Assembly: GCA_020444245.1 (NCBI GenBank)
Contig: JAHLLI010000010.1
Span: forward strand, 104,095 to 168,094
Direction of reading: 5' to 3'
From: Actinomycetales bacterium
GTDB taxonomy: Bacteria > Actinomycetota > Actinomycetes > Actinomycetales > Cellulomonadaceae
DNA length: 64,000 bases
In this document: positions 34,341 through 42,080 of the stretch, piece after piece
How positions within the stretch are numbered: the stretch's first letter is position 1
Layout: every line of letters begins with the position of its first letter
The notes under the pieces: model-generated
Seen by the model: only the letters and a program-made list of their open reading frames with translations
What the model was told of the DNA's origin: nothing
The model's database searches: none
Made by a program: the position numbers and the translations under genes

Positions 34341-35606
34341 CTAGCGGCTGGCCCGACCCACCGACGGGTCGCCCGGCGTCCACAAGGCGCTGCCCATCCG
34401 CCGAGCTGCTTCCTGACGTAGCTCATCGACGGCGTGGGAGTACCTCTGGGCGGTCGCCATCTCGGTCCATCCCATGATGGCCATCACGGTCCTGATGTCG
34501 ACACCCTGGACCAGCAGCAAGGTCGCGGCCGTGTGCCGCGCGTCGTGCAGCCGAACGTCTCGCACACCTGCAGCTCGAAGCACCTGCTTCCAGGCGCGCC
34601 AGTCCTTTGCCGGATCGACGGGGCGCCCAAGCGGGTCAGGGAACAGCAGATCGGCGTCGGCATCCCAGGCGGGACCTGCAACGAGCCGCTCCTCGGACTG
34701 CGCGCGGCGATGCTTGCGGAGCTCCTCCACCAGCGGCGATGGCAGGGCGATCGTGCGGCGGGAGGCGGTGGTCTTCGTCTCCACGAAGCCCACCCCGCCG
34801 TTGAGGCGGAGCGGGCAATCAGCGCCCCGCTTGCGGCCGCACGCCGGCTCGTCGCCGTGCGGAGCACAACCGTGCTCCCACGTGCGTCGCTGCACGGCCC
34901 GACGGATCCGAAGAGTGCCCGCCTCGAAGTCGACATCGGACCACGCGGCGCCCAGGGCCTCGCCCTGCCGTAGGCCCAGCGCGAGGGCGACGGACCACCT
35001 GGCCGCGTTTCGCTGGCCCTCGGCGGCCGCGAGGATGCGCCGACACTCCTCGACCGTCAGGGGCTCGACCTCGAGGACCGGGACTCGCGGTGGCCGCGCG
35101 ACGTGGGCCGGGTTGGCGACCAACCTGCGGCGGGTCACGGCCTCGTTGAGCGCCGATCGCAGCACTCGGTGCACGGCGTGCACCACGTGCGGAGAACACC
35201 CCGAGTCCAGCAGGTGCCGGTAGTGCTCCTCGAGGGTCTCCGCGCGAACCTGGCTCAGGCGCATCGCCCCGAGCGCCGGGATGACGTGGCGTCGCATCTG
35301 GCTGCGGTAGGTCGACAACGTCTTCCACCGCACCGTGGCAGGAAGGATCGCTCCGAGCCAGTGCTCGAGCCACTGCTTGAGCGTGGGGTCCGCCCCGGTC
35401 CACGCGTACTGACCGGCGTCCCGCGATCGCTCAAGCTCTCGCACCGCCCGGTCGAGCTCGGCCTTGGTCGCCCGGGTCACATGCTTGCGGTCCGGCCTCC
35501 CATCCAGGCGCAGGCCCATCGTGACGCGGCCATGCCACCGCCCGTCGCTGCCCCGGTACTTCGACGACGTGGTCTCCGCCGCCGCGAGCGGGCGCCTACC
35601 CGCCAT
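34341..35606 (-). CDS. int: Tyrosine site-specific recombinase (integrase)
   Basis: A 421-residue phage-type integrase. An AP2-like arm-binding start (GSDGRWHGRVTMGLRLDG), a core-binding domain (LKQWLEHWLGAILPATVR and onward) and a catalytic domain with Arg in ALALGLRQGEALGAAW, the HxxR box RLHDARHTAATLLL, the W/H position in IMGWTEMATAQRYSH and the nucleophile Tyr in the same segment. A Cys/His insertion (HGCAPHGDEPACGRKRGADC) resembles a small zinc site found in some actinobacterial integrases. ATG 35606 lies inside the end of the excisionase gene; a GTG at 35612 is the alternative. Confidence 0.95.
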   Translation of the reverse strand: MAGRRPLAAAETTSSKYRGSDGRWHGRVTMGLRLDGRPDRKHVTRATKAELDRAVRELERSRDAGQYAWTGADPTLKQWLEHWLGAILPATVRWKTLSTYRSQMRRHVIPALGAMRLSQVRAETLEEHYRHLLDSGCSPHVVHAVHRVLRSALNEAVTRRRLVANPAHVARPPRVPVLEVEPLTVEECRRILAAAEGQRNAARWSVALALGLRQGEALGAAWSDVDFEAGTLRIRRAVQRRTWEHGCAPHGDEPACGRKRGADCPLRLNGGVGFVETKTTASRRTIALPSPLVEELRKHRRAQSEERLVAGPAWDADADLLFPDPLGRPVDPAKDWRAWKQVLRAAGVRDVRLHDARHTAATLLLVQGVDIRTVMAIMGWTEMATAQRYSHAVDELRQEAARRMGSALWTPGDPSVGRASR

Positions 35607-35808
35607 CGCCACCAGCTCGCAGCGCTCCCAAGTAGCGTTCCAGCTCGACCCGCTCGACGCGGACGGCCCGACCGACCTTGACCACCCTCAGGTGCCGAGC
35701 GGCGACCTGACGCTCGACCGTTCTGCGGGTGCACCGCAGATGGCCGGCGACCTCGCCAAGGGTCAACAGCAGGGGCGGCTGCTCGGGGGCAAGAGTCGTG
35801 GTCTCCAT
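35596..35808 (-). CDS. xis: Excisionase-like HTH protein (Xis)
   Basis: A protein of about 70 residues with the MerR/excisionase helix-turn-helix LTLGEVAGHLRCTRRTVERQ and the wing VKVGRAVRVERVELERYLG. Such proteins direct the integrase towards excision. The end overlaps the integrase gene by about 11 bases. I use the ATG at 35808; an ATG at 35817 is equally possible. The frame stays open upstream to 35961 but reads through the arm repeats there, so those codons are not counted. Confidence 0.88.
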   Translation of the reverse strand: METTTLAPEQPPLLLTLGEVAGHLRCTRRTVERQVAARHLRVVKVGRAVRVERVELERYLGALRAGGDGG

Positions 35809-35937
35809 GCCCGCCATAGGCCGACGGCAGCCGTCTGGGTGGTCACCCAGGGGCAGCCGAAGGAGGCGGCTGACGACTGAAGACGACCGGTTCACACCAC
35901 CAGTGCTCCGGTCCGACCCGGGGCCCCTCCGGCGCAC

Positions 35938-35960
35938 TCTTGAGCCCATTCTTGAGCCCA
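35938..35960. repeat. Pair of TTGAGCCCA direct repeats, left arm of the attachment region
   Basis: CTTGAGCCCA occurs at 35939-35948 and again at 35951-35960, 12 bases apart. The same 12-base-spaced pair, slightly diverged, is found on the other side of the tRNA-like core at 36243-36266, and further TGAGCCC copies lie 3' of the integrase (34171, 34190). Position around the core suggests integrase arm-type binding sites. Confidence 0.65.
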
Positions 35961-36055
35961 TCGGCCGGGCGCGGAGGACCTCCGAGCCCCCACGACGAAG
36001 GCCCCCAACCCGCGTCTCCGCAGTTCAGAGGCCTTGTCGTCGCTGTCTCAACGAG

Positions 36056-36096
36056 CGCGCCCGAAGGGATTCGAACCCCCAACCTTCTGATCCGTA
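36056..36096 (-). other. Attachment-site core: 3' fragment of a tRNA-Arg(ACG) gene
   Basis: Read on the minus strand, it matches a tRNA-Arg from the anticodon loop (TACGGA) through the T arm (GGGGGTTCGAATCCCTT) to the acceptor strand CGGGCGC and its discriminator base. The 5' half of the tRNA is absent: beyond 36096 the sequence is unrelated. It is therefore not a working tRNA but the identity block that an integrase uses as crossover site. Confidence 0.8.
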
Positions 36097-36242
36097 AACG
36101 GTGTTGCTGACAGGGACCGTCTCGACCTGACCCCAGGCGACGCCCCGGGGACGCATCGTCCCAGGTCAGCCGCCCAATGTCGGCTCCCGTCGCCTTCAGT
36201 CGATTGTTGTCGGATCGTGACCAAACCCGCATCTCTCGGCCA

Positions 36243-36266
36243 TTCTTGAGCCCGTTTCTGAGCCCA
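36243..36266. repeat. Pair of TGAGCCC direct repeats, right arm of the attachment region
   Basis: TTCTTGAGCCCG at 36243-36254 and TTTCTGAGCCCA at 36255-36266, the same 12-base spacing and orientation as the left pair at 35938-35960. Together the two pairs flank the tRNA-Arg fragment. The surrounding bases 36097-36599 hold no supported gene. Confidence 0.6.
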
Positions 36267-36599
36267 CGTCGGGAGCGCCCACGTCGCGGCGTTGGCTTCG
36301 AACCTGCTCGCCCTCTTCGAGGCGGACCTGCAATGGGCCACGTCGCAGAGGGGCATCTGCGCGACCGTCATGCTTCTGATCGAGCCACTGTGGTGGGCCC
36401 GGGCCAGGCGTCGGCGTTCAGCGACGAGCGGACAGAGCCCGGGCTCGACACCCCGAAAGGGTGCCAAGCGACTCAGGGGTCACTCCCGTCGCCGAGCGAT
36501 GACACCAACCCTGCCAGCCGGCCCAGGCCGGCCACCACGGAGACTTGCGGGCGGTTCAGCGCCGCCAGGGGACTCCTGCCAACTCGCCCACGGGATCCA

Positions 36600-37358
36600 T
36601 CAGGATGGACGCCGACCGGCGAGGATCACGTCGTCCAGCCGCTTCCAGTAGACGTCGATCCCATCGAAACCGGCCAGGCGCAAGTACTCGAGCTGGCGCG
36701 CAAGGGGGGCCATGTGTCGCACGTGGTCCTCATGGCTCGCCTGCTCCAACGCCGTGCGCGGGTGCACGTCACGCGCGGTCGGGGTCTCGAGGCGATCACT
36801 TGCCCTGGCCCAGGCGGCCTCGACCACGGGGTCCACAGCGCTCACCGAGTCGTAGTTGACATACCAACCTCCGGGGACAAGGCGTTCGAAGATCTCGGCG
36901 AACAGGCCGCGCTTGCGGTGGTCGGGCAGGTGGTGGATGCACATCGAGGTGACGACCGCGTCGAGGACCATAGGGATCGCGTTCGGCCACTCGGCCGCCT
37001 GCATGTCGAAGGTGACGTACTCGAAGCGACCCGCGAACGGCTGCATCTGCGCCGCTCCCCCGACCATCATCCGGGGGGAGAGGTCGGCCAGGATCGCCGT
37101 GCTCCTCGGGTACAGCTCAAGAACAGTCCTGGCGGCCGCCCCCGTCCCGGTTCCGAGGTCCGCGAACGTGAAGGTGTCCCCTTCGTCGAAGGGGAGCAAC
37201 TCGCCCATGAGGCGCCAGCGCGAAGCGTTGCGCTGCTCATGCTCGGCCGCCCCCGCCACCCAGTGCTGGACAAACTCCTCAGATCTCCACAGGGCCCCGC
37301 TCGCTCCCGTTGGATCCTCCACGGGCGCAGAGACTATCGGCCGTGACTGCGCCGGCAC
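36600..37358 (-). CDS. Class I SAM-dependent methyltransferase
   Basis: A 252-residue methyltransferase with motif I FADLGTGTGAAARTVL, the acidic end of strand 2 in AILADLSPRMM, and motif IV VVTSMCIHHLPDHRK followed by LVPGGWYVNYDSV. The substrate is unknown. It is not a typical arsenite methyltransferase: only one cysteine is present, against the three or four conserved in ArsM. It is divergent from the ArsR-type gene at 37535, so it may be regulated by it. GTG start at 37358. Confidence 0.85.
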   Translation of the reverse strand: MPAQSRPIVSAPVEDPTGASGALWRSEEFVQHWVAGAAEHEQRNASRWRLMGELLPFDEGDTFTFADLGTGTGAAARTVLELYPRSTAILADLSPRMMVGGAAQMQPFAGRFEYVTFDMQAAEWPNAIPMVLDAVVTSMCIHHLPDHRKRGLFAEIFERLVPGGWYVNYDSVSAVDPVVEAAWARASDRLETPTARDVHPRTALEQASHEDHVRHMAPLARQLEYLRLAGFDGIDVYWKRLDDVILAGRRPS

Positions 37359-37534
37359 AGGACCTCGCTTCCCGGAAGCCGCCCGCCCGGCCCCGGCGCC
37401 CCCGCGCAGACCACGACCCGCACCGGAGCATGGAACCGACCTGATTTCCCATCGGTGGTTCGGTCCGCGGCAAGCAGGGGCCCCCGCGCACTCGAGGGAA
37501 GCTCGCCCGAGACGGGTATGGGTAGCCTGAGCCG

Positions 37535-37879
37535 ATGAGCTCGGTCCTGGTACCGCCTCCGAGGGTGCCAGCCGCTTCGGTGACTGCCGCTCAGTTCGCG
37601 CTGCTCGCAGACCCGCTGCGATTGGCCATCATCGAAGCCCTGGCCCGCGAGCAACTGTGCACGTGCCATCTCATCGACATCACTGGCGCCCAGCAGACGA
37701 CGATCAGCAACCACCTCCGCCTGCTCCGCCAAGCCGGCGTCGTCGCCACAGACCGTCAGGGTCGCTACACGTGGTACTCGTTGGCACCCGGTGCGTTCGC
37801 CAGCGCGCTCCTCACGCTCGCCGGAGTCGTTGAGGACGGCCCCGATGCGCGGCGCCTCCGGCCAGCCTGCGCCAGCTGA
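37535..37879 (+). CDS. ArsR-family repressor with a Cys-x-Cys metal site
   Basis: A 114-residue winged-helix repressor: ALLADPLRLAIIEALA, then LCTCHLIDITGAQQTTISNH and LRLLRQAGVVATDRQG. The CTC pair at the start of the recognition region corresponds to the ELCVCDL arsenite site of ArsR. It should repress itself and the divergent methyltransferase and release on As(III) or Sb(III). No strong ribosome site is seen. Confidence 0.88.
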   Translation: MSSVLVPPPRVPAASVTAAQFALLADPLRLAIIEALAREQLCTCHLIDITGAQQTTISNHLRLLRQAGVVATDRQGRYTWYSLAPGAFASALLTLAGVVEDGPDARRLRPACAS

Positions 37880-38006
37880 GATCGCTGCCTGCGACACTGC
37901 CCACGGGTGCCGCAACGACGTCGCGCGCGGCCGCCGCGACATCGAGGCGGCGGCGGATCGCCGTCCGGGCCATCGTCCCCTGGTGCCTGCGGTGAAGAGG
38001 CGGGCT

Positions 38007-38342
38007 CTAGCCGCAGCAGCCACCGCCTCCACCCGCGTTCGGGTTGTCGATCGTGAAGCCCTGCCGTCCTGGTCCGTCCATGAACCCGATCGTCGCGCCG
38101 ACGAGGAAGGGAGCGCTGAAGCGATCCACGACCACACCGACGCCGTTGGTGTCCCGCACCTGGTCGCCGTCGCGCACCTCGTTGTCGAAGGCCATCTGGT
38201 AGGAGACCCCACACCCGCCCGGGCGGACGGCGACCCGGAGTCGCAGCCCTGGTTGGGTCTCCTGCTCCAGCAGCTCGCGAAGCTTGGCCGCGGCCCCGTC
38301 GGTGAGGCTGACGCCGTGGGTGTGGGTAGAGGTGTCGCTCAT
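38007..38342 (-). CDS. HesB/IscA-family iron-sulfur assembly-like protein
   Basis: A 111-residue IscA-like protein: SLTDGAAAKLRELLEQE, the first ligand Cys in RPGGCGVSYQMAFD, and the central FSAPFLVGATIGFMDGP. The C-terminal ligand pair, CGC in IscA/ErpA, is here a Gly-run followed by CCG. IscA proteins carry Fe-S clusters; arsenite attacks such clusters, which may explain its place between two arsenic-regulated units. Start at 38342 is used for its GGAG site; a tandem ATG lies at 38345. Confidence 0.85.
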   Translation of the reverse strand: MSDTSTHTHGVSLTDGAAAKLRELLEQETQPGLRLRVAVRPGGCGVSYQMAFDNEVRDGDQVRDTNGVGVVVDRFSAPFLVGATIGFMDGPGRQGFTIDNPNAGGGGGCCG

Positions 38343-38373
38343 CATCGCTCCGAAGGCCGCGGTATCGGTGGAT

Positions 38374-38393
38374 ACATCACCGTACGCTGATGT
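38374..38393. promoter_or_regulatory. Near-perfect palindrome, probable repressor operator of the IscA-like gene
   Basis: ACATCA-N8-TGATGT, with the inner CGTACG also palindromic; only one base pair of the 20 is mismatched. It lies 32 bases upstream of the IscA-like start and 71 bases after arsA. The shape is that of ArsR/SmtB operators; which regulator binds it is unknown. Confidence 0.55.
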
Positions 38394-38463
38394 GATCCTG
38401 GATGTCGGGTGGCGCGCGATGTCCAAGGCCGCTGGCCCGCGACGCGTCTCGCGCCGAGGAAGG

Positions 38464-40272
38464 TCACCCGACGGCTTCGCGAGCGCGGGCGGAGACCAGG
38501 TCGTGCAGAGCCGCGACGCCGACCGGTTCGTGGGCCAAGAGCGGCACGATCGCGCACCGGTGAGCGTCGGCGGCCAGAACCTTGGCGATCTCAGCCTGCT
38601 CGCTTCGAGCGCGCCGCACGAGCAGCGGGTCGCTCGTCGCCGCGGCAGCGAGAGAGTTGTTGACTACCCACCCCCAGGGGTGGATAGCCGCGCGCTCCAG
38701 ATCTGCAACAAGTGCCTGGGCCTCCAGGACCGGGGTGGCCTCGGCGAGGGTCACGATCAGCACCTTGGTGTGGTCCGGGTCCTGGAGTCGCATCATCGGC
38801 GTGGTCCGCGTCCCGGGAGCGGCGCCCAGCTGACGGACGACATCTCGGTGGTAGGACCCGGTGGCGTCCAGGAGCAGCAACGTGTGCCCGGTGGGTGCCG
38901 TGTCGACGATGACGAACCGGCGGCGGCCTTCGTTCACCACTCTCGAGAACGCCTGGAACACGGCGATCTCCTCGGTGCACGGGGAGCGTAGGTCTTCCTC
39001 GAGGCTCGCTCGGCCGACGTCGTCCAGGGAGGCGCCCTTCCGCGTCAGAACCTCCTGACGGTAGCGCTCGGTCTCCGCGGCCGGATCGATCCGCGACACC
39101 TCCAGACCCTCGACCGTGCCGTCGAGGGTCTCGGCCAGGTGGGCGGCGGGATCGGTGGTGGTCAGATGCACCGGCAGCCCGCGCTCGGCCAGCGCAAGGG
39201 CGATTGCGGCCGCAATCGTCGTCTTGCCGACACCGCCCTTGCCCATGAGCAGCACCAGGCCGTGTCCCTGGCCGGCGATCTCCTCGACGAGGCCGTCGAG
39301 CGACTCGACGCCTATCGGCAGGGCTACCGGCGTCGACTCGTCGACGATGGCCGGGGCGGAGGCGCCCGGCTGGAACAAGCGGGTCAGTGCGGCCGGGCCC
39401 ACCATGTTCTCCGGATCGAGCTCCAGCACGTCGCGCGGGAGAACGGCGAGCGCGGCGGGCAGCGATGCGAGGACGGCCTGCTCACGATCCCGCACCGCTT
39501 GAGCGAGCGCATCGGGGAGCCGCGGCGCAGGCATCACGGCGTTGATCACCAGGTGCTGGCGGCGCAGCCCGAGGGCCGCGAGCTCGGTGTGGGTCCTCGC
39601 GACCTCGGCCATGGCCGCGCGCTGCGCGCGAGTCACCAGAACGAGCCTGGTGCGCGCCGGGTCGCCCAGCGCCGCGACGGCCTCGGCGTACACGGCGCGC
39701 TGGCGGTCCAAGCCGGCCAGCGGGCCCAGGCACGAGGCGTCGCCCTTGCCCTCGTCCAGGAAGTTGGTCCACGACGATGGCAGTTGCAGCAGGCGGATGG
39801 TGTGCCCTGTCGGAGCGGTGTCGAAGATGACGTGGTCGAACCCGGCCGTCGACTCCGCCCCAGTCAGCAGTGCGGTGAACTCGTTGAACGACGCGATCTC
39901 GGTCGTGCACGCCCCTGAGAGCTGCTCCTCGATGAGAGTGACCTCCGCCGCGGGAAGGATGCCCCGGACAGGCCCGACGATCCGCTCACGGTAGGCCGTC
40001 GCCGCCTGGTCCGGGTCGATCTCCAGCGCGGACAGCCCGGGCACCGCCGGGATCGGCGTCACGACGTTCCCGATCTCGAGACCGAAGACCTGCCCCACGT
40101 TGGACGCCGGGTCGGTGCTCACCAGCAGCACGTTCTTGCCCGCGGCGGCCAACGAGGTCGCGGCGGCGCACGCGATCGACGTCTTGCCCACGCCGCCCTT
40201 GCCCGTCAAGAACAGGAAGCGCGGGGCGTCGCCGAGAAAGCTCGGCAGCATGGCGGGCGGTCCGGTCAGCAC
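38464..40272 (-). CDS. arsA: Arsenite-stimulated pump ATPase ArsA
   Basis: A 602-residue ATPase of two homologous halves. Each has a deviant Walker A (FLTGKGGVGKTSIACAA and LLMGKGGVGKTTIAAAI) and a DTAPTGHT signal box. Arsenite-binding cysteines are seen in LSGACTTEIAS and LRSPCTEEIAV, with a third in HRCAIVPLL. ArsA drives arsenite through the membrane exporter. GTG at 40272 overlaps the arsD stop by 7 bases; ATG 40251 is the alternative. Confidence 0.96.
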   Translation of the reverse strand: MLTGPPAMLPSFLGDAPRFLFLTGKGGVGKTSIACAAATSLAAAGKNVLLVSTDPASNVGQVFGLEIGNVVTPIPAVPGLSALEIDPDQAATAYRERIVGPVRGILPAAEVTLIEEQLSGACTTEIASFNEFTALLTGAESTAGFDHVIFDTAPTGHTIRLLQLPSSWTNFLDEGKGDASCLGPLAGLDRQRAVYAEAVAALGDPARTRLVLVTRAQRAAMAEVARTHTELAALGLRRQHLVINAVMPAPRLPDALAQAVRDREQAVLASLPAALAVLPRDVLELDPENMVGPAALTRLFQPGASAPAIVDESTPVALPIGVESLDGLVEEIAGQGHGLVLLMGKGGVGKTTIAAAIALALAERGLPVHLTTTDPAAHLAETLDGTVEGLEVSRIDPAAETERYRQEVLTRKGASLDDVGRASLEEDLRSPCTEEIAVFQAFSRVVNEGRRRFVIVDTAPTGHTLLLLDATGSYHRDVVRQLGAAPGTRTTPMMRLQDPDHTKVLIVTLAEATPVLEAQALVADLERAAIHPWGWVVNNSLAAAATSDPLLVRRARSEQAEIAKVLAADAHRCAIVPLLAHEPVGVAALHDLVSARAREAVG

Positions 40273-40646
40273 GAGCCACCCCCATCGCAGCAGGCACCCG
40301 CGGCACCGACGAACCGGAGGACGGGCCGAGCCCTACCCGGAGCCGCCTTGCCGGCCCACCGGGCGAGCTCATCACGAGTCGGATAGCGCCCGGCCATCGC
40401 GATCGCACCGTCAACCAGGACCAGCGGCAGGCCCTCAGAGCCGGACACCTGCAAGAAGTCCAGAACGACGGGCTTGCCGGCGAAGGTGCCCGGCTCGCTA
40501 GCCAGATTGTGCCGCTCCACATCAGCGCCCTGGCCGCGCAACCAGTCCACGTCCGCCGAGAAGGTGATCAGCTCCTGCGGAACGTCGGGACCGCACACAC
40601 CGGTGTTGCAGCACAGCGCGGGCTCGAAGACTTCGATGGTGCTCAT
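40266..40646 (-). CDS. arsD: Arsenite metallochaperone ArsD
   Basis: A 126-residue thioredoxin-like chaperone that hands As(III) to ArsA. The essential cysteines are present as FEPALCCNTGVCG (C12, C13, C18), and a second vicinal pair lies near the end (GACCDGGGSC). It is the first gene of the arsDA unit, with its promoter in the twin-operator region at 40668-40714, divergent from arsR. Confidence 0.95.
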   Translation of the reverse strand: MSTIEVFEPALCCNTGVCGPDVPQELITFSADVDWLRGQGADVERHNLASEPGTFAGKPVVLDFLQVSGSEGLPLVLVDGAIAMAGRYPTRDELARWAGKAAPGRARPVLRFVGAAGACCDGGGSC

Positions 40647-40667
40647 GAGGGCGCTCCAGGGAGTTCG

Positions 40668-40683
40668 ATCGACAGTTGTCGAT
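40668..40683. promoter_or_regulatory. ArsR operator 1 between arsD and arsR
   Basis: ATCGACA-GT-TGTCGAT, perfect 7-base arms. It lies 22 bases upstream of arsD. An almost identical copy lies 31 bases away (centre to centre), about three helical turns, so two ArsR dimers could bind the same face. Confidence 0.8.
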
Positions 40684-40698
40684 GCAGCATAACTCTAC

Positions 40699-40714
40699 AT
40701 CGACAACTGTCGAT
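40699..40714. promoter_or_regulatory. ArsR operator 2 between arsD and arsR
   Basis: ATCGACA-AC-TGTCGAT, the reverse complement of operator 1 including the centre. It lies 20 bases upstream of the arsR start and would cover its promoter. GATGCAGC follows both copies. Confidence 0.8.
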
Positions 40715-40734
40715 GCAGCGAGGATGATGGGCAC

Positions 40735-41121
40735 ATGACCTCGGCCCCTACCCCTCTTGCCCTCCTCGAGCTCTCCGCCTGTTCAACTCCCCTTGTGAGC
40801 TCCCCGATGGATGCCGACCGAGCGACCGGGGTCGCGCTGCAGTTCAAGGCGCTCGGCGACCCGGGGCGCCTGCGCCTGCTGTCCCTGATCGCGGCCCACG
40901 AGTCCGGCCAGGCGTGCGTGTGCGATCTGACCGAGCCGCTCGGTCTGAGCCAGCCCACCGTGTCCCACCACCTGAAGGTGCTTCGCGAAGCCGGACTGGT
41001 CGCCGGTGAACGGCGCGGGACCTGGGTCTACTACCGCCTCATCCCGGGGGCGCTGACCGCCCTGGCGGCGACTCTGAATGCGGGGCTGTCCTCGCCGCAC
41101 GGCTCGACAGTCCCGGCCTGA
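40735..41121 (+). CDS. arsR: Arsenic-responsive repressor ArsR
   Basis: A 128-residue repressor: FKALGDPGRLRLLSLIAA, then ACVCDLTEPLGLSQPTVSHH and LKVLREAGLVAGERRGTWVY. The CVC in the recognition region is the classical As(III)/Sb(III) site. Divergent from arsDA, with two identical operators between, so it should control both directions. Confidence 0.95.
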   Translation: MTSAPTPLALLELSACSTPLVSSPMDADRATGVALQFKALGDPGRLRLLSLIAAHESGQACVCDLTEPLGLSQPTVSHHLKVLREAGLVAGERRGTWVYYRLIPGALTALAATLNAGLSSPHGSTVPA

Positions 41122-41328
41122 ACCGCGACGTGGCTGCGCCAGCCGTCGGAGCCCAATGTCGTGGCCGCCGGGGACGGTTTCGGTCTGCCATGTCCGGCGC
41201 GAGGTCGCGGTCACCCGGCTCGGTGACGCCGCCTCGAACTCGCACAGCACGCAGCTCGTGCCCGACGCCGCGCACGCTGGCGCCCCGGTCGCCCGCCACC
41301 GGACCGCCCCGACGAGGCCGATCGCGGG

Positions 41329-41367
41329 TTGACATCATGAAGCCCCTCAGTCATTGTTGAGTCAATG
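41329..41367 (+). promoter_or_regulatory. Probable leaderless promoter and operator of the ArsR-ArsC fusion gene
   Basis: A perfect TTGACA (41329-41334) is followed after 17 bases by CATTGT (41352-41357), placing the start of transcription at or next to the ATG at 41365. The -10 region is the left arm of CATTG-N6-CAATG (41352-41367), which includes the start codon and may be the operator. Confidence 0.55.
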
Positions 41368-42075
41368 TCCGATGACCGAGTGCGAGACGCCGAGCGCCGC
41401 GCGGCGCTGCACGGGGTGCTGTCGGACCCTGGCCGGCTTGCCGTGGTGGACCTGCTGGCGTGGGGCGATCGCTCCCCGTCCGAGCTCGCCGAGGCCTTGG
41501 GGATGGCCTCGAACCTGCTCGCCCACCACGTGAACGTGCTGGTGGACGCGGGCGTCGCGCACCGGCACCGCTCCGAGGGCGATCGGCGGCGGACCTACGT
41601 GAGCCTGGTACCCGGGGCCCTGGACGGCCTCACCGAGCTTGGGCCCGCCTTTCAGACCCCCGCCCGGGTCGTGTTCGTCTGCACCGCAAACTCGGCGAGA
41701 TCTCAGCTCGCCGCTGCCCTGTGGTCGCACGCGAGCGACCTGCCGGCGGCCTCGGGCGGCACCCACCCGGCCGCGAGGGTCGCACCCGGCGCGCTGCGCG
41801 CCGCACGCCGCCACCGCCTGACTGGCCTTGGCACGCCCCACGCCATCGACCAGGTCCTCGGGGGCGGCGACTTCGTGGTCACGGTATGCGACCTCGCGCA
41901 CGAAGAGACCGGCGTCCTGGCCGACTCTCACTGGTCGGTGCCCGACCCCGTCCCGGCCGGCGGCGACGACGCCTTCGAGGCAGCCATCACCGAGCTCGAA
42001 CGGCGGGTCGCCGACCTGGCACCCCGTTTGGCACCACCGCTGGCAACGACGCCGGTGATCACACTCAGGAGATGA
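41365..42075 (+). CDS. ArsR-type regulator fused to an ArsC-like low-molecular-weight phosphatase domain
   Basis: A 236-residue fusion. Residues 1-90: winged helix (GVLSDPGRLAVVDLLAWG, LGMASNLLAHHVNVLVDAG). Residues 100-225: LMWP arsenate-reductase fold with P-loop VFVCTANSARSQLAAAL (C-x5-R). The general acid region WSVPDPVPAGGDDAF has one DP. The HTH lacks a CxC arsenite site, so the phosphatase-like domain may sense rather than reduce. The stop overlaps the possible start of the next gene. Confidence 0.9.
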   Translation: MSDDRVRDAERRAALHGVLSDPGRLAVVDLLAWGDRSPSELAEALGMASNLLAHHVNVLVDAGVAHRHRSEGDRRRTYVSLVPGALDGLTELGPAFQTPARVVFVCTANSARSQLAAALWSHASDLPAASGGTHPAARVAPGALRAARRHRLTGLGTPHAIDQVLGGGDFVVTVCDLAHEETGVLADSHWSVPDPVPAGGDDAFEAAITELERRVADLAPRLAPPLATTPVITLRR

Positions 42076-42080
42076 CCACC

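Noticed and set aside
36056..36096. A functional tRNA-Arg gene
   Set aside because: Only the anticodon loop to acceptor 3' strand is present; the D arm and 5' acceptor strand are absent.
36048..36467. A 139-codon minus-strand frame across the attachment region
   Set aside because: It reads through the tRNA fragment and arm repeats; its protein has no recognisable fold and ends in the typical GGSNPFGRA tRNA-derived translation.
36600..37358. Arsenite methyltransferase ArsM
   Set aside because: The protein is a SAM methyltransferase near ars genes, but it has a single cysteine and no As(III)-binding cysteine set.
41078..41332. An 84-codon plus-strand frame after arsR
   Set aside because: It starts inside arsR in another frame, has no ribosome site and no recognisable motif, and overlaps similar frames on the other strand.
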